64,000 bases of DNA from the NCBI GenBank assembly GCA_964417725.1, contig CAYQIV010000002.1:1-64000 (forward strand), given 5' to 3'. The stretch comes from SHZI01 sp964417725 (GTDB taxonomy: Bacteria; Pseudomonadota; Gammaproteobacteria; Steroidobacterales; GCA-2729495). This document shows, in pieces, positions 17,620 through 25,292 of this stretch; positions within the stretch are counted from its first letter, which is position 1, and each line of letters begins with the position of its first letter. The translations under genes and the position numbers were made by a program. The notes under the pieces were generated by a model. It did no database searches and was not told where the DNA came from. It saw only the letters and a program-made list of their open reading frames with translations.

Positions 17620-18105
17620 TCAGCCGCGCCCCTGATAGAACCAGGTGCAGCGGCCGGTGCCGACCTCACAGCTGCTGAGGTAGCGGCAGCCGGCCTCGCG
17701 GCGCAGCGCGTCGGCTTCCGGCTGGCCGCTGCCTGCTGGCAGGGTGGCCGGGCATTGCTGTGGTGCCGGGCCGAGGGGGCGTGGGCCGTCGCCGGCCAGT
17801 GTCGCCGGTGTGTCGTCCAGCGGATCGGGGATGGCGGCGTCCGGGGCATCGTCAATCGACATGCCCGCGGCGGCCGGCGTGTCACCGCCGGGGAAATCAC
17901 TGCGCAGCTCTGGCGGCCGTTCGCCGACCTTGCCCCAGCGCACCCAGGTGCGCCCGCCGATGATCGTCAGGTAGAGCGTGCGGGGGGCGACGGTCGGCGT
18001 GGCGGCCGGCGCCGCTGACGGTGCGGCCAGCACCGGCAGGTGGAGCGACAGGGCGAGGGCGGCCGTGCAGAGCAACCTGCCGGGGCCGGACAATGTGGGG
18101 CGCAT
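17620..18105 (-). CDS. Small secreted cysteine-containing protein, unknown function
   Basis: With the ATG at 18105 the product has 161 residues. It has a signal peptide (RLLCTAALALSLHLPVLAA) and a mature part containing LYLTIIGGRTWVRWGKVGER. Four cysteines fall in the last third, three of them within CRYLSSCEVGTGRC near the end. It lies on the opposite strand between the giant exoprotein and the ExbB fusion, convergent with the former. A possible two-half-site Pho box precedes it. I do not recognise a family; co-localisation suggests an accessory of the secretion or energy module. Confidence 0.55.
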   Translation of the reverse strand: MRPTLSGPGRLLCTAALALSLHLPVLAAPSAAPAATPTVAPRTLYLTIIGGRTWVRWGKVGERPPELRSDFPGGDTPAAAGMSIDDAPDAAIPDPLDDTPATLAGDGPRPLGPAPQQCPATLPAGSGQPEADALRREAGCRYLSSCEVGTGRCTWFYQGRG

Positions 18106-18169
18106 GGGCGGGCCTGTGTACCGCGACAAAGATCCACGGCCGATTCTCGCCGGCACATGTTGCGCCGGC

Positions 18170-18187
18170 ATGACGGTCCGATGGCGG
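18170..18187 (-). promoter_or_regulatory. Possible Pho box for the small secreted protein
   Basis: Read on the minus strand, half-sites CCGCCAT (18187-18181) and CCGTCAT (18176-18170) are separated by four bases. No convincing -10 hexamer follows at 10 bp. It sits back to back with the plus-strand Pho box at 18193, so both directions may be served from one regulatory patch. Confidence 0.4.
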
Positions 18188-18192
18188 TTTTC

Positions 18193-18226
18193 CTGTCACG
18201 TTACTTACACATTACGGTGGAACAAT
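18193..18226 (+). promoter_or_regulatory. Pho-box-like promoter of the ExbB-ExbD-TonB-porin run
   Basis: CTGTCAC (18193-18199) is a perfect half-site. It is followed by GTTA and CTTACAC (18204-18210), and 10 bp later by AACAAT (18221-18226). The predicted start leaves a leader of about 26 bp to the ATG at 18259, the same as for the giant exoprotein. This is the best-formed site in the window. Confidence 0.8.
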
Positions 18227-18258
18227 CGCCGCGCTTCCCCCGTTGCTGGACCCGAGCT

Positions 18259-20037
18259 ATGCGCTGGTTGATGGCCGTCATCGGCATCTGTTTTTCCCTG
18301 AGTGCCCACGCCTGGTGGAACGAGGCCTGGACGCAGCGCAAGCAGATCACCGTCGACACCACACCGGCCGGCGCCGCCACCACCGCGCCGCTGGCCGACA
18401 TGCCGGTGCTGGTGCGGCTGCACTCGGGCAACTTTCCCCAGTTCCTGTCGCTGGCCGGTGACGGCGCCGATTTCCGCTTCGTCGCCGGCGACGACCAGAC
18501 CCCGCTGAAATACCACGTCGAGCGCTTCGACCCGGTGGCGGAGATGGCGCTGGTCTGGGTGCGTTTGCCGGCCATCCCGGCCGGCAGCGCGGACACCGCG
18601 GTGTGGCTGTACTTCGCCAATGCCGCGGCACCGTCCGGCGGCGATGCCGCGGCGACCTTCGATGTCAACACGGTGGCGGCCTTCCACTTCGACGAGACCG
18701 CGGGCCTGCCCCTCGACAGCACCGCCTATGGCAGTGCCGTGACGGGCGGCAAGGTCTACCCGGCGCCGGCCTCGCTGATCGGCGGCGGCGCCACGCTGTC
18801 GGGCAGTGAGGCGCTGGTCATCGGCCCGGCCCCGCAACTCGCCATCGACCCGGCCAGCGGCTGGACCTTCGAGACCTGGCTGCGGCTGAACGGCATGCCG
18901 GCACAGGAGACCTGGCTGCTCGACGTCGGCGATGAAGCGGCCGGGGCGCGCCTGTCACTGGCCATGGCCCCCGATGGCACGCTGTCGGCGCGCAGCGGCA
19001 GCGACACGCTGACCGGCACGGTGCCGGTCGATGCCAGCGACTGGCACCACGTGGCCCTGGTGGTCGCCGCCGATCGTCTCGAACTGTACGTCGACGGCAA
19101 CCCGGCCGGCACGCAGGCGATGCGCCCCGAGGTGATCTCCGGTGCGCTTCACATCGGCGGTTCGCTGACGGGCGAGGGCCTGCTGGCCGCCGACATCGAC
19201 GAGCTGCGCATCTCCAACACGGCGCGCAGTGCCGACTGGCTGGCCTTCAATGCCCGCGCCCAGGGCCAGCGCGCCGAACAGGTGCTGCGCTATGGCCTCG
19301 ATATGTCGACCGAGGGCGGGCCCAAGCAGATGGGCAGCTTCGGCATCATCTTCCAGAATGTCTTCGGCAAGCCCGAGGCGTGGGTCGAGCAGGCGGTGAT
19401 CGTCGTCTGCGGCCTGATGATGCTGGCCGCGGCGGTGGTGATGTTCCTCAAGGCGCTGGCCCTGTCGCGCGCGGGCTCCGCCTCACGCCAGTTCCTGTCG
19501 GCCTACGGCGAACTGGGACAAAAACAGGACGAGGATGACCTCGGTGCGCTGTACGGTGCGCGCGCGCGGTTCCGCGAATCCCCGCTGTGGCGGGTCTACC
19601 ACGTCGGCATCGACGAGATCCAGAAGCGCATCTCGCCGTCGGTCGGCGCCGGCTTCGCCGGGCTTGACGCCAAGGCGCTGGCGGCCGTACGCGCAGCGAT
19701 GGACGCCACCATGGTTCGCGAAGGGCAGCGCCTCAACAGCCAGCTCGTGCTGCTGACCATCGCCATCTCGGGCGGGCCGTTCATCGGCCTGTTCGGCACG
19801 GTGATCGGCGTCATGGTGACCTTCGCCGCGATCGCCGCCACCGGCGACGTCAACATCGCGGCGATCGCGCCCGGCATGGCCGCGGCGCTGCTGGCCACGG
19901 TGGCCGGCCTCGGCGTCGCCATCCCCTCGCTGTTCGGCTACAACTGGCTCGGTTCGCGGGTCAAGGACCAGGTGGCCGACATGCGCGTCTTCGCGGACGA
20001 ACTCGAAGCGCGTTTCAACGAGCGCTACGGCGCCTGA
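18259..20037 (+). CDS. ExbB/TolQ-type proton channel fused to periplasmic DUF2341 and LamG-like domains
   Basis: The product has 592 residues. A signal sequence (MRWLMAVIGICFSLSAHA) leads to a DUF2341-type domain (about 20-150, beginning WWNEAWTQRKQITVD) and a concanavalin/LamG-like domain (about 190-360, with GWTFETWLRLNG and SDWHHVALVVAADRLELYVD). A first membrane helix (VEQAVIVVCGLMMLAAAVVM) and a MotA/TolQ/ExbB domain with two more helices (LLTIAISGGPFIGLFGTVIG and AAALLATVAGLGVAIPSLFG) complete it. Ordinary ExbB is about 240 residues and lacks the exported lectin-like part. With ExbD and a TonB-like protein directly downstream it should form a proton-driven energy-transfer complex in the inner membrane whose periplasmic head may bind sugar or protein. 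ExbB2-type genes accompany PdtA/PdtB in P. aeruginosa, to my knowledge. The ATG at 18259 was chosen for its signal peptide and promoter distance. Confidence 0.9.
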   Translation: MRWLMAVIGICFSLSAHAWWNEAWTQRKQITVDTTPAGAATTAPLADMPVLVRLHSGNFPQFLSLAGDGADFRFVAGDDQTPLKYHVERFDPVAEMALVWVRLPAIPAGSADTAVWLYFANAAAPSGGDAAATFDVNTVAAFHFDETAGLPLDSTAYGSAVTGGKVYPAPASLIGGGATLSGSEALVIGPAPQLAIDPASGWTFETWLRLNGMPAQETWLLDVGDEAAGARLSLAMAPDGTLSARSGSDTLTGTVPVDASDWHHVALVVAADRLELYVDGNPAGTQAMRPEVISGALHIGGSLTGEGLLAADIDELRISNTARSADWLAFNARAQGQRAEQVLRYGLDMSTEGGPKQMGSFGIIFQNVFGKPEAWVEQAVIVVCGLMMLAAAVVMFLKALALSRAGSASRQFLSAYGELGQKQDEDDLGALYGARARFRESPLWRVYHVGIDEIQKRISPSVGAGFAGLDAKALAAVRAAMDATMVREGQRLNSQLVLLTIAISGGPFIGLFGTVIGVMVTFAAIAATGDVNIAAIAPGMAAALLATVAGLGVAIPSLFGYNWLGSRVKDQVADMRVFADELEARFNERYGA

Positions 20038-20058
20038 CGCCGCCACCGGAGCGCAGTG

Positions 20059-20469
20059 ATGGCCGCCGATATCAAGGACGACGCCGAGCCGTATGACGAC
20101 ATCAACATCACGCCGATGGTCGATCTGACGCTGGTGCTGCTGATCATCTTCATCATCATGACGACGGCAGCGATCCAGGGCGTCACCGTCAACCTGCCAA
20201 AGGCCAGCAGCCAGGCGAGTCTGGCCGAGTCGAAGACCAAGGCGATCACGATCACCGCGGACGGCACCATCTACCTCGACACCTACCCCGTGACGATCGG
20301 CGAACTCGAGACCCGGCTCGGTGGTTACTACGCCGCCGACCCGTCGCTGCCGGTCGTCATCCGCGGCGACTCGGTGGTGCAGTACCAGCGCGTCATGGAC
20401 GTGCTCGACCTGGTCGGCCGCATCGGCATCAGCCAGGTGGGGCTGGTCACCCAGAAGCTCGTCAAGTAA
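20059..20469 (+). CDS. exbD: ExbD/TolR-type biopolymer transport protein
   Basis: This 136-residue protein has a short cytoplasmic N-terminus and one membrane helix that begins with the conserved aspartate (NITPMVDLTLVLLIIFIIM). A periplasmic domain ending in VQYQRVMDVLDLVGRIGISQ is typical of ExbD/TolR. It partners the ExbB fusion encoded 21 bp upstream and the TonB-like protein 22 bp downstream to use the proton gradient. A GTG immediately precedes the chosen ATG and could also serve as start. Confidence 0.92.
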   Translation: MAADIKDDAEPYDDINITPMVDLTLVLLIIFIIMTTAAIQGVTVNLPKASSQASLAESKTKAITITADGTIYLDTYPVTIGELETRLGGYYAADPSLPVVIRGDSVVQYQRVMDVLDLVGRIGISQVGLVTQKLVK

Positions 20470-20491
20470 CGCATCGCCAGGAGTCCTTGCC

Positions 20492-21181
20492 GTGAAGCGC
20501 GACCGCAACTGGAAACATGAGGACATGGATGCCGCCGACCCGGCCGAGTCGACATGGCGGCGCTGGCTGCCGCTCGGCGGCGCGGCGCTGCTGGTGCTCG
20601 GGCTCGCCGGTGCGGCGCTGGCGCTCATCGACCGCATGTCGGGGACCTCGGCGCCGCAGCAACCCCGCGTGCAGCAGATCTCGCTGGTCGTGCCACCCCC
20701 CCCGCCGCCGCCGCCGCAGGTCAACGAGCCCGAGCCGGAACCCGAGATGGAGATGGACGAGCCCGAGCCGGAGCCGCTCGCCGACGACATGGCCGAGGCG
20801 CCCCCCGGCGACACGCTCGGCCTCGATGCCGATGGCGTGGCCGGCAGCGATGGTTTCGGCCTCGCGGCACGCAAGGGTGGCCGCGGCCTGCTCGGGGGTG
20901 GCGATGCCCATGCATGGTACGCCGGCATCCTGCAGCGTGAATTGCAGACCGTGCTGTCCAACGACGAGACGATCCGCAGCCTCGGCGAGTATGCGGTGAT
21001 CGTCAGCATCCGTCTCAGCGACGACGGCTACATCGAGGACAGCCGCCTGCTCAGCGGTAGCAACAACCCGGCGCTCGATGCAGCGCTGCGCAGCGCGCTG
21101 ACCGCCGGTGTGCGCCTCAGCCGTCAGCCGCCCGACGACCTGCCGCAGCCGATCCGGCTGCGCATCAGTTCGCGGGGCTGA
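20492..21181 (+). CDS. TonB-like energy-transducing protein
   Basis: The product has 229 residues from a GTG start preceded by CCAGGAGT. The order is a cytoplasmic N-terminus, one membrane helix (LPLGGAALLVLGLAGAALAL), an eight-proline run, alternating Pro/Glu repeats of the EPEPEPEMEMDEPEPEP kind, a Gly-rich linker, and a C-terminal TonB/TolA-like domain with YAVIVSIRLSDDGYIED. This is the periplasm-spanning partner of the ExbB/ExbD pair. No TonB-dependent receptor is encoded nearby. Its outer-membrane target may therefore be the porin downstream, the TpsB transporter or the exoprotein, which is inference. The porin gene follows after 46 bp. Confidence 0.87.
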   Translation: MKRDRNWKHEDMDAADPAESTWRRWLPLGGAALLVLGLAGAALALIDRMSGTSAPQQPRVQQISLVVPPPPPPPPQVNEPEPEPEMEMDEPEPEPLADDMAEAPPGDTLGLDADGVAGSDGFGLAARKGGRGLLGGGDAHAWYAGILQRELQTVLSNDETIRSLGEYAVIVSIRLSDDGYIEDSRLLSGSNNPALDAALRSALTAGVRLSRQPPDDLPQPIRLRISSRG

Positions 21182-21227
21182 ACATCACCCCGTCCGATAC
21201 CTCCCGACCCGAAGGCAGCCCTCACCC

Positions 21228-22922
21228 ATGCGTTTCATCACCACGGCGCTCGTTCCGGTGCTCGTCCTCCTCGCCGCCGGCCTGCAGGCCCAGCCGGCAG
21301 TGGCCGCGGCCGACACCGAACTGCTCGAGCTGAAGAACACCGTCCTCAACCTCGTCGACGAACTGGTCGCCCAGGGCGTGATCAGCGCCGAACAGGCCGC
21401 GGCGATGAAGGCGCGCGCCGCGCTCCGGGCGCGCGAGCAGGTCGCCGAGCAGGCACTGGCTGCCGGCCGGGCCGCAGACGCGCCGGCGGAGGTGCCGGCG
21501 CCGGCGGGCAGCACGGCCGTGGTGCGGGTGCCCTACGTGCCGGAGTTCGTCAAGGCGCAGATCCGCGATGAGGTCCGCGAAGAGCTGCGGGCGGCGGTCA
21601 CCGACGACGTCGTCGCCGTGGCCCGCGCGGAAAAGTGGGGGACGCGCGACGCACTGCCGGCCTGGATGTCGCGGCTCCGCCTGTCCGGCGACCTGCGGCT
21701 GCGTGCTGCCGGCCTTTGGCAGGACGAGGACAACAACCCCACGGTGCCGGATTTCCAGGCCATCAACGAGGCGGGTGGTCCGGTCGCAGCCGGCGAGGAC
21801 GTGTTCCTCAACACCACCGAGGACCTGACCCGTGGCCAGGTGCGCCTGCGCCTCGGCGTCGAGGCCGCCCTGTCGGAGCAGTGGTCGGTGACGACGCGGC
21901 TGGCGACGGGTAACGGCGTCGACCCGACGACGCGCAACCAGCGCCTCGGCACCGACAACCGGCCTTTCGATGTCTACCTCGACCTGGCCTACCTCGAGTG
22001 GCGCGGCGGCCTGGTCGATGATTCGCCGGCGCTGGTTTTGCGCGGTGGCCGCGTCGCCAACCCGTTCCTCCATACCGGCCTGCTGTTCGACGACGACCTC
22101 ACCTTCGATGGCATCAGCGCCGCGTGGCAGGGCCGGCCCTTCGACACCGGCCCGCGGGTCTTCGCCACGCTCGGCGGCTTCGCGCTACTCGCCGAGGAAG
22201 CCAACCCGATCGATGGCGGGACCCAGGACAAGTACTGGTGGGGTGCGCAGCTGGGCGTGGAATTCGATGTTCTCGACGACCTCGGCGTGATGCTCGCCGC
22301 ATCCCGCCATGACTTCATGGATGTCGTCGGCCGGCGCAACGACTTCAACAGCACCAGCCGCGACTGGACGGCACCGGCCTTCATCGCCAAAGGCAACACC
22401 GTCTTCGACATCCGCAACGACCTCGATCCCGACACGCAGTTGTTCGCCCTGGCGTCGGATTTCGAATTGCTGAACCTGATGTTCGCGATCGATTACCGCG
22501 GCTTTGCCCCCGTCCACGTCGTCCTGCGCGGCGACTACGTCGAGAACACCGGCTTCGACGCCGGCGACGTGCAGGGGCGTGTCGGCGTGCCGGTCGGCGA
22601 GCGCAACCAGGGCTGGCTCGTCGACCTGACCGTCGGCCACCCGAAGGTCGGTGCGGCCGGGCAATGGAACATCTTTGCCGGCTACCGCTACCTGCAGCGC
22701 GACGCCATCCTCGACGCCTTCGCCGATTCCGACTTCCATGCCGGTGGCACCGACGCCGAAGGCTTCATCATCGGCGCTTCGTACGGCCTGGCCGACAACG
22801 TCTGGCTGCGCGCGCGCTGGCTGGCCGCCGACGAGATCGACGGCGCACCAGCCGGCTTCGGCGGGGCCTTCGCACCGCTCGCCATCGATGTCATGCAGGT
22901 GGACCTCAATGCGCGCTTCTAG
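21228..22922 (+). CDS. Outer-membrane porin, Porin_5-like
   Basis: The product has 564 residues. A signal peptide (cleavage near VAA-AD) is followed by an N-terminal helical segment of the ELKNTVLNLVDELVAQGVIS kind. A beta-barrel begins around LRLSGDLRLRAAGLWQDEDN and ends LNARF with the C-terminal phenylalanine. The overall plan matches the putative-porin family with an N-terminal coiled coil (Porin_5, PF16930). It is the fourth gene of the ExbB-ExbD-TonB run, so phosphate-regulated uptake of a phosphorylated or anionic solute is plausible. A second porin of the same plan lies at 35.5 kb behind its own Pho box. The ATG at 21228 is fixed by the signal peptide. Confidence 0.82.
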   Translation: MRFITTALVPVLVLLAAGLQAQPAVAAADTELLELKNTVLNLVDELVAQGVISAEQAAAMKARAALRAREQVAEQALAAGRAADAPAEVPAPAGSTAVVRVPYVPEFVKAQIRDEVREELRAAVTDDVVAVARAEKWGTRDALPAWMSRLRLSGDLRLRAAGLWQDEDNNPTVPDFQAINEAGGPVAAGEDVFLNTTEDLTRGQVRLRLGVEAALSEQWSVTTRLATGNGVDPTTRNQRLGTDNRPFDVYLDLAYLEWRGGLVDDSPALVLRGGRVANPFLHTGLLFDDDLTFDGISAAWQGRPFDTGPRVFATLGGFALLAEEANPIDGGTQDKYWWGAQLGVEFDVLDDLGVMLAASRHDFMDVVGRRNDFNSTSRDWTAPAFIAKGNTVFDIRNDLDPDTQLFALASDFELLNLMFAIDYRGFAPVHVVLRGDYVENTGFDAGDVQGRVGVPVGERNQGWLVDLTVGHPKVGAAGQWNIFAGYRYLQRDAILDAFADSDFHAGGTDAEGFIIGASYGLADNVWLRARWLAADEIDGAPAGFGGAFAPLAIDVMQVDLNARF

Positions 22923-23562
22923 GTGGCTCAGGACGGCGGGACTGGTCGTGCTGCTGGGGGCGACGGCGCTGGCCGGTGCCCAGGAAGATGCCGGCCAGGC
23001 CCTGGCGAGAGCGCAGGGCCTGCTGCGCCAGGTCTCGGCGCAGAAACAGGACCTCGAGGTGGCCAATGCGCGGCTCGATGCCGAAATCGATGCGCTCAGG
23101 ACACAGCTTGCGCGTGCCGAGTCACGCCTGAAGAAGGTCGGGCTTGAACTCGAATCGGCGCAGCGTCAGGCGGCGCGGACGGACGGCACGCTGGCCAGCA
23201 CGCGTGAGCGGCTGGCGGGTCGTGAGGACACCCTGCGCGAGGCCATCGCCCGGTTGCGCGACAGCAACGCCGCGCTCCAGCAGGCGCAGCGCGACAACGC
23301 CGCGCTGAACGGCGAGGTCGCGCGGCTGGTGGGCGAACTCGAAGACAGCGAGCGCAAGAACCTCGACCTGTACCGGCTCAACGTCGAACTGCTCGAGGCG
23401 TGGCACCGCAAGGGGCCGCTGACGGCGCTGCTGCAGCGTGAGCCGGTCACCGGCATCGGCAACGTCGCCCTCGAGAACGTCCTGCAGGAATACCGCCACA
23501 AGCTCGATGAGGCGCTGCGTGAGTCGAACCGCGCAGCGGCCGGTGATGACGCGGCAGACTGA
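22909..23562 (+). CDS. Periplasmic coiled-coil protein, unknown function
   Basis: The 217-residue product starts at an ATG inside the last codons of the porin gene (14-bp overlap), which suggests translational coupling. A signal peptide (LRTAGLVVLLGATALAGAQ) leads into about 140 residues of heptad-like coiled coil rich in Ala, Leu, Arg, Glu and Gln (for example VSAQKQDLEVANARLDAEID). The C-terminus (GNVALENVLQEYRHKLDEAL) is more conserved in character. It recalls periplasmic coiled-coil adaptors but I recognise no named family. Its place suggests a scaffold between the inner-membrane energy complex and the outer-membrane partners. Confidence 0.75.
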   Translation: MRASRWLRTAGLVVLLGATALAGAQEDAGQALARAQGLLRQVSAQKQDLEVANARLDAEIDALRTQLARAESRLKKVGLELESAQRQAARTDGTLASTRERLAGREDTLREAIARLRDSNAALQQAQRDNAALNGEVARLVGELEDSERKNLDLYRLNVELLEAWHRKGPLTALLQREPVTGIGNVALENVLQEYRHKLDEALRESNRAAAGDDAAD

Positions 23563-24097
23563 AGGCGTGGATCGCGGGGCCATGGCGTGGCGGGCGGCGT
23601 TGACCCTGGCGGCATCGGCTGTCGCATCGTGTGCGACCACGGCCGTCGAGGTGCCGGTGTACCGGGGTGCGCTGGATGTGTTGCTGGAGCCGTGGGACCA
23701 GAAGAACCTGTGTGCCGTCACCGTCGGCCTCCGCAACGTCTCGGGTGTCCGTCAGGGCGAGGCCTGGCTCGAGATGGCGTGGTTCGACGAGGCGGGAGTG
23801 GAGCGGGCGCGCGAGACGCTGCGCATGGATCCCTTGCTCGTCGACCGCTATAGCGCCAAGAACCTGGCCTTGCCGCTGCGTTGCGCTGAAATCGGGCGGG
23901 TCCATGTGGTGCGCGCCGAATGGCTGCGCGGGGCTGACGAGGGGATGCCGGATGGCATCAGCGAGCGCCTGTCGATCGGTGATGTCAGCGGGGGTGTGTG
24001 GCGCTTCGGTCACGATGCCGCGCTCGGCGTGTATGTCGGCAGCCCCGACAGGCCGTCGGAGCCTGCCGATGGCACCCTCGAAGGTTCGGTGCCATGA
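23546..24097 (+). CDS. Probable lipoprotein, unknown function
   Basis: The product has 183 residues from the ATG at 23546, which overlaps the stop of the coiled-coil gene; a start at the ATG 23582 is equally possible. The N-terminus has a lipoprotein signal, AALTLAASAVASC, with lipobox VASC. The mature part is beta-rich (VTVGLRNVSGVRQGEAWLEM) and resembles an immunoglobulin-like sandwich, but I assign no family. It closes the six-gene run that begins with the ExbB fusion, and may be an outer-membrane or periplasmic anchoring subunit of that complex. Confidence 0.7.
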   Translation: MTRQTEGVDRGAMAWRAALTLAASAVASCATTAVEVPVYRGALDVLLEPWDQKNLCAVTVGLRNVSGVRQGEAWLEMAWFDEAGVERARETLRMDPLLVDRYSAKNLALPLRCAEIGRVHVVRAEWLRGADEGMPDGISERLSIGDVSGGVWRFGHDAALGVYVGSPDRPSEPADGTLEGSVP

Positions 24098-24165
24098 GCG
24101 CTGCGGTGGCCCGACGGCATCGATCGGACACCCGTAAATTTCTTTTTAAAACATAACGATAAAGG

Positions 24166-24221
24166 CTGTCATTAAAGTTTCACCGGACCGTCAGCAAACC
24201 ATCACCCCGACAGCCCAGGAT
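24166..24221 (+). promoter_or_regulatory. Four-half-site Pho-box-like promoter of the PAP2 phosphatase
   Basis: Half-sites CTGTCAT (24166-24172, perfect), GTTTCAC (24177-24183), CCGTCAG (24188-24194) and CCATCAC (24199-24205) stand in strict 11-bp register. Ten bases later is CAGGAT (24216-24221) as a weak -10. The leader to the ATG at 24254 would be about 26 bp. An A/T-rich stretch (24134-24165) lies just upstream, unusual for this GC-rich sequence. Confidence 0.8.
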
Positions 24222-24253
24222 GGCGCCATCCGCCCACCCCACGGGGTATACCG

Positions 24254-24814
24254 ATGGCCAGGGACACCGCGATCGCCGCGGCCTTCACGCGGCTCGACAA
24301 CCTCGAAGTCCGGCTCTGCCTGCCGGTCAACGCGATCGCCCGCTTTCGTGCGGTGCGCCACTACTTTGCTGTCGTCAGCCGCCTCGGCGATGGTGTGGCG
24401 TGGTACGTGCTGCTGGCGCTGATCGCCCTCGTTGCCGGTGTCGATGGCGTGCTCGCCAGCGTGCACATGGGCCTGACCAGCCTCGTCGGCGTGGCGCTCT
24501 ACCGCGGGCTCAAGGCGCGACTGGTGCGCGAGCGGCCATTCCACTCGCACCGCGGCGTGCGCGCCCTGGTCAATCCGCTCGACCGCTACAGCTTTCCTTC
24601 GGGCCATACGCTGCACGCGGCCAGCTTCAGCGTCATGCTCTGGCACTACACGCCACCGCTCGGCTGGCCGGGGCTGATGGTGTTCGTCTGGCCTTTTGCG
24701 CTGAGCGTGGCGGTGTCGCGGGTCGTGCTCGGTCTGCACTATCCGAGCGATGTGCTGGCCGGCGCCCTGATCGGCGTGTCGCTGGCGCAGTTCAGCCTGA
24801 TGCTGTTCGGCTGA
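24254..24814 (+). CDS. PAP2-family membrane phosphatase
   Basis: The 186-residue membrane protein carries all three acid-phosphatase signatures: KARLVRERP (K87 to P95), PSGH (115-118) and SRVVLGLHYPSD with R156 and H162. Several helices surround them. The family removes phosphate from lipid phosphates or undecaprenyl pyrophosphate (PgpB/BcrC type) at the membrane surface; the exact substrate cannot be read from the sequence. A four-half-site Pho box upstream makes it a likely phosphate-starvation gene, for phosphate salvage from lipids. The neighbouring minus-strand dgkA acts on a related lipid. The ATG at 24254 follows CGGGGT. Confidence 0.9.
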   Translation: MARDTAIAAAFTRLDNLEVRLCLPVNAIARFRAVRHYFAVVSRLGDGVAWYVLLALIALVAGVDGVLASVHMGLTSLVGVALYRGLKARLVRERPFHSHRGVRALVNPLDRYSFPSGHTLHAASFSVMLWHYTPPLGWPGLMVFVWPFALSVAVSRVVLGLHYPSDVLAGALIGVSLAQFSLMLFG

Positions 24815-24848
24815 AGCCGAACGCCCGGCCGCCTGCCGATCGCGACGC

Positions 24849-25262
24849 CTAGCCGCCCGCGAATCGCGACCAGCCGATCAGCGACCACGTCAGCATCGCC
24901 AGGCCGAGGCTCGTCAGCACGGCCGCCGAGCCGAGGTCCTTGGCCGTCCCGGACAGGGGATGGTGTTCGAGGCCGATGCGGTCGACCGTGGCCTCGACGG
25001 CCGTGTTGAGCAGTTCGACGATCATCACCAGCAACCACGAGCCGGCCAGCAGCACCACCTCGGCGGGGTCCCGCCCGAGCCAGAAGGCCGCTGGCAGCAG
25101 CGGCACGGCGAGCAGCACCTCCTGGCGGAAGGCCTCCTCGCTGCGCCATGCGGCAGCAAACCCTGTCATGGAGCAGGCCGTGGCCGCGCGCAGGCGGGCC
25201 AGGCCGCGTTTTCCCTTGCCGTTGATGGTGGTGCTTCCGGTGCTAGACTGCGGGGCCGCCAC
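24849..25262 (-). CDS. dgkA: Diacylglycerol kinase
   Basis: The protein matches small membrane-bound DgkA throughout: AAWRSEEAFRQEVLLAV, then VMIVELLNTAVEATVDRIG and SGTAKDLGSAAVL, the catalytic and ATP-binding core of the family. It phosphorylates diacylglycerol to phosphatidic acid in the inner membrane. No ATG fits the expected N-terminus. The GTG at 25262 gives 137 residues (the family has about 120), so the true start may be slightly downstream. It converges on the PAP2 gene and diverges from the CHAD gene, with which it shares a short regulatory gap. Confidence 0.88.
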   Translation of the reverse strand: MAAPQSSTGSTTINGKGKRGLARLRAATACSMTGFAAAWRSEEAFRQEVLLAVPLLPAAFWLGRDPAEVVLLAGSWLLVMIVELLNTAVEATVDRIGLEHHPLSGTAKDLGSAAVLTSLGLAMLTWSLIGWSRFAGG

Positions 25263-25292
25263 TATAAAACAAGCCCCGGGCGATCCGCGATC

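Noticed and set aside
20696..20790. Repetitive Pro/Glu codon run
   Set aside because: It is the ordinary proline-rich spacer of a TonB-like protein, not an independent repeat element.
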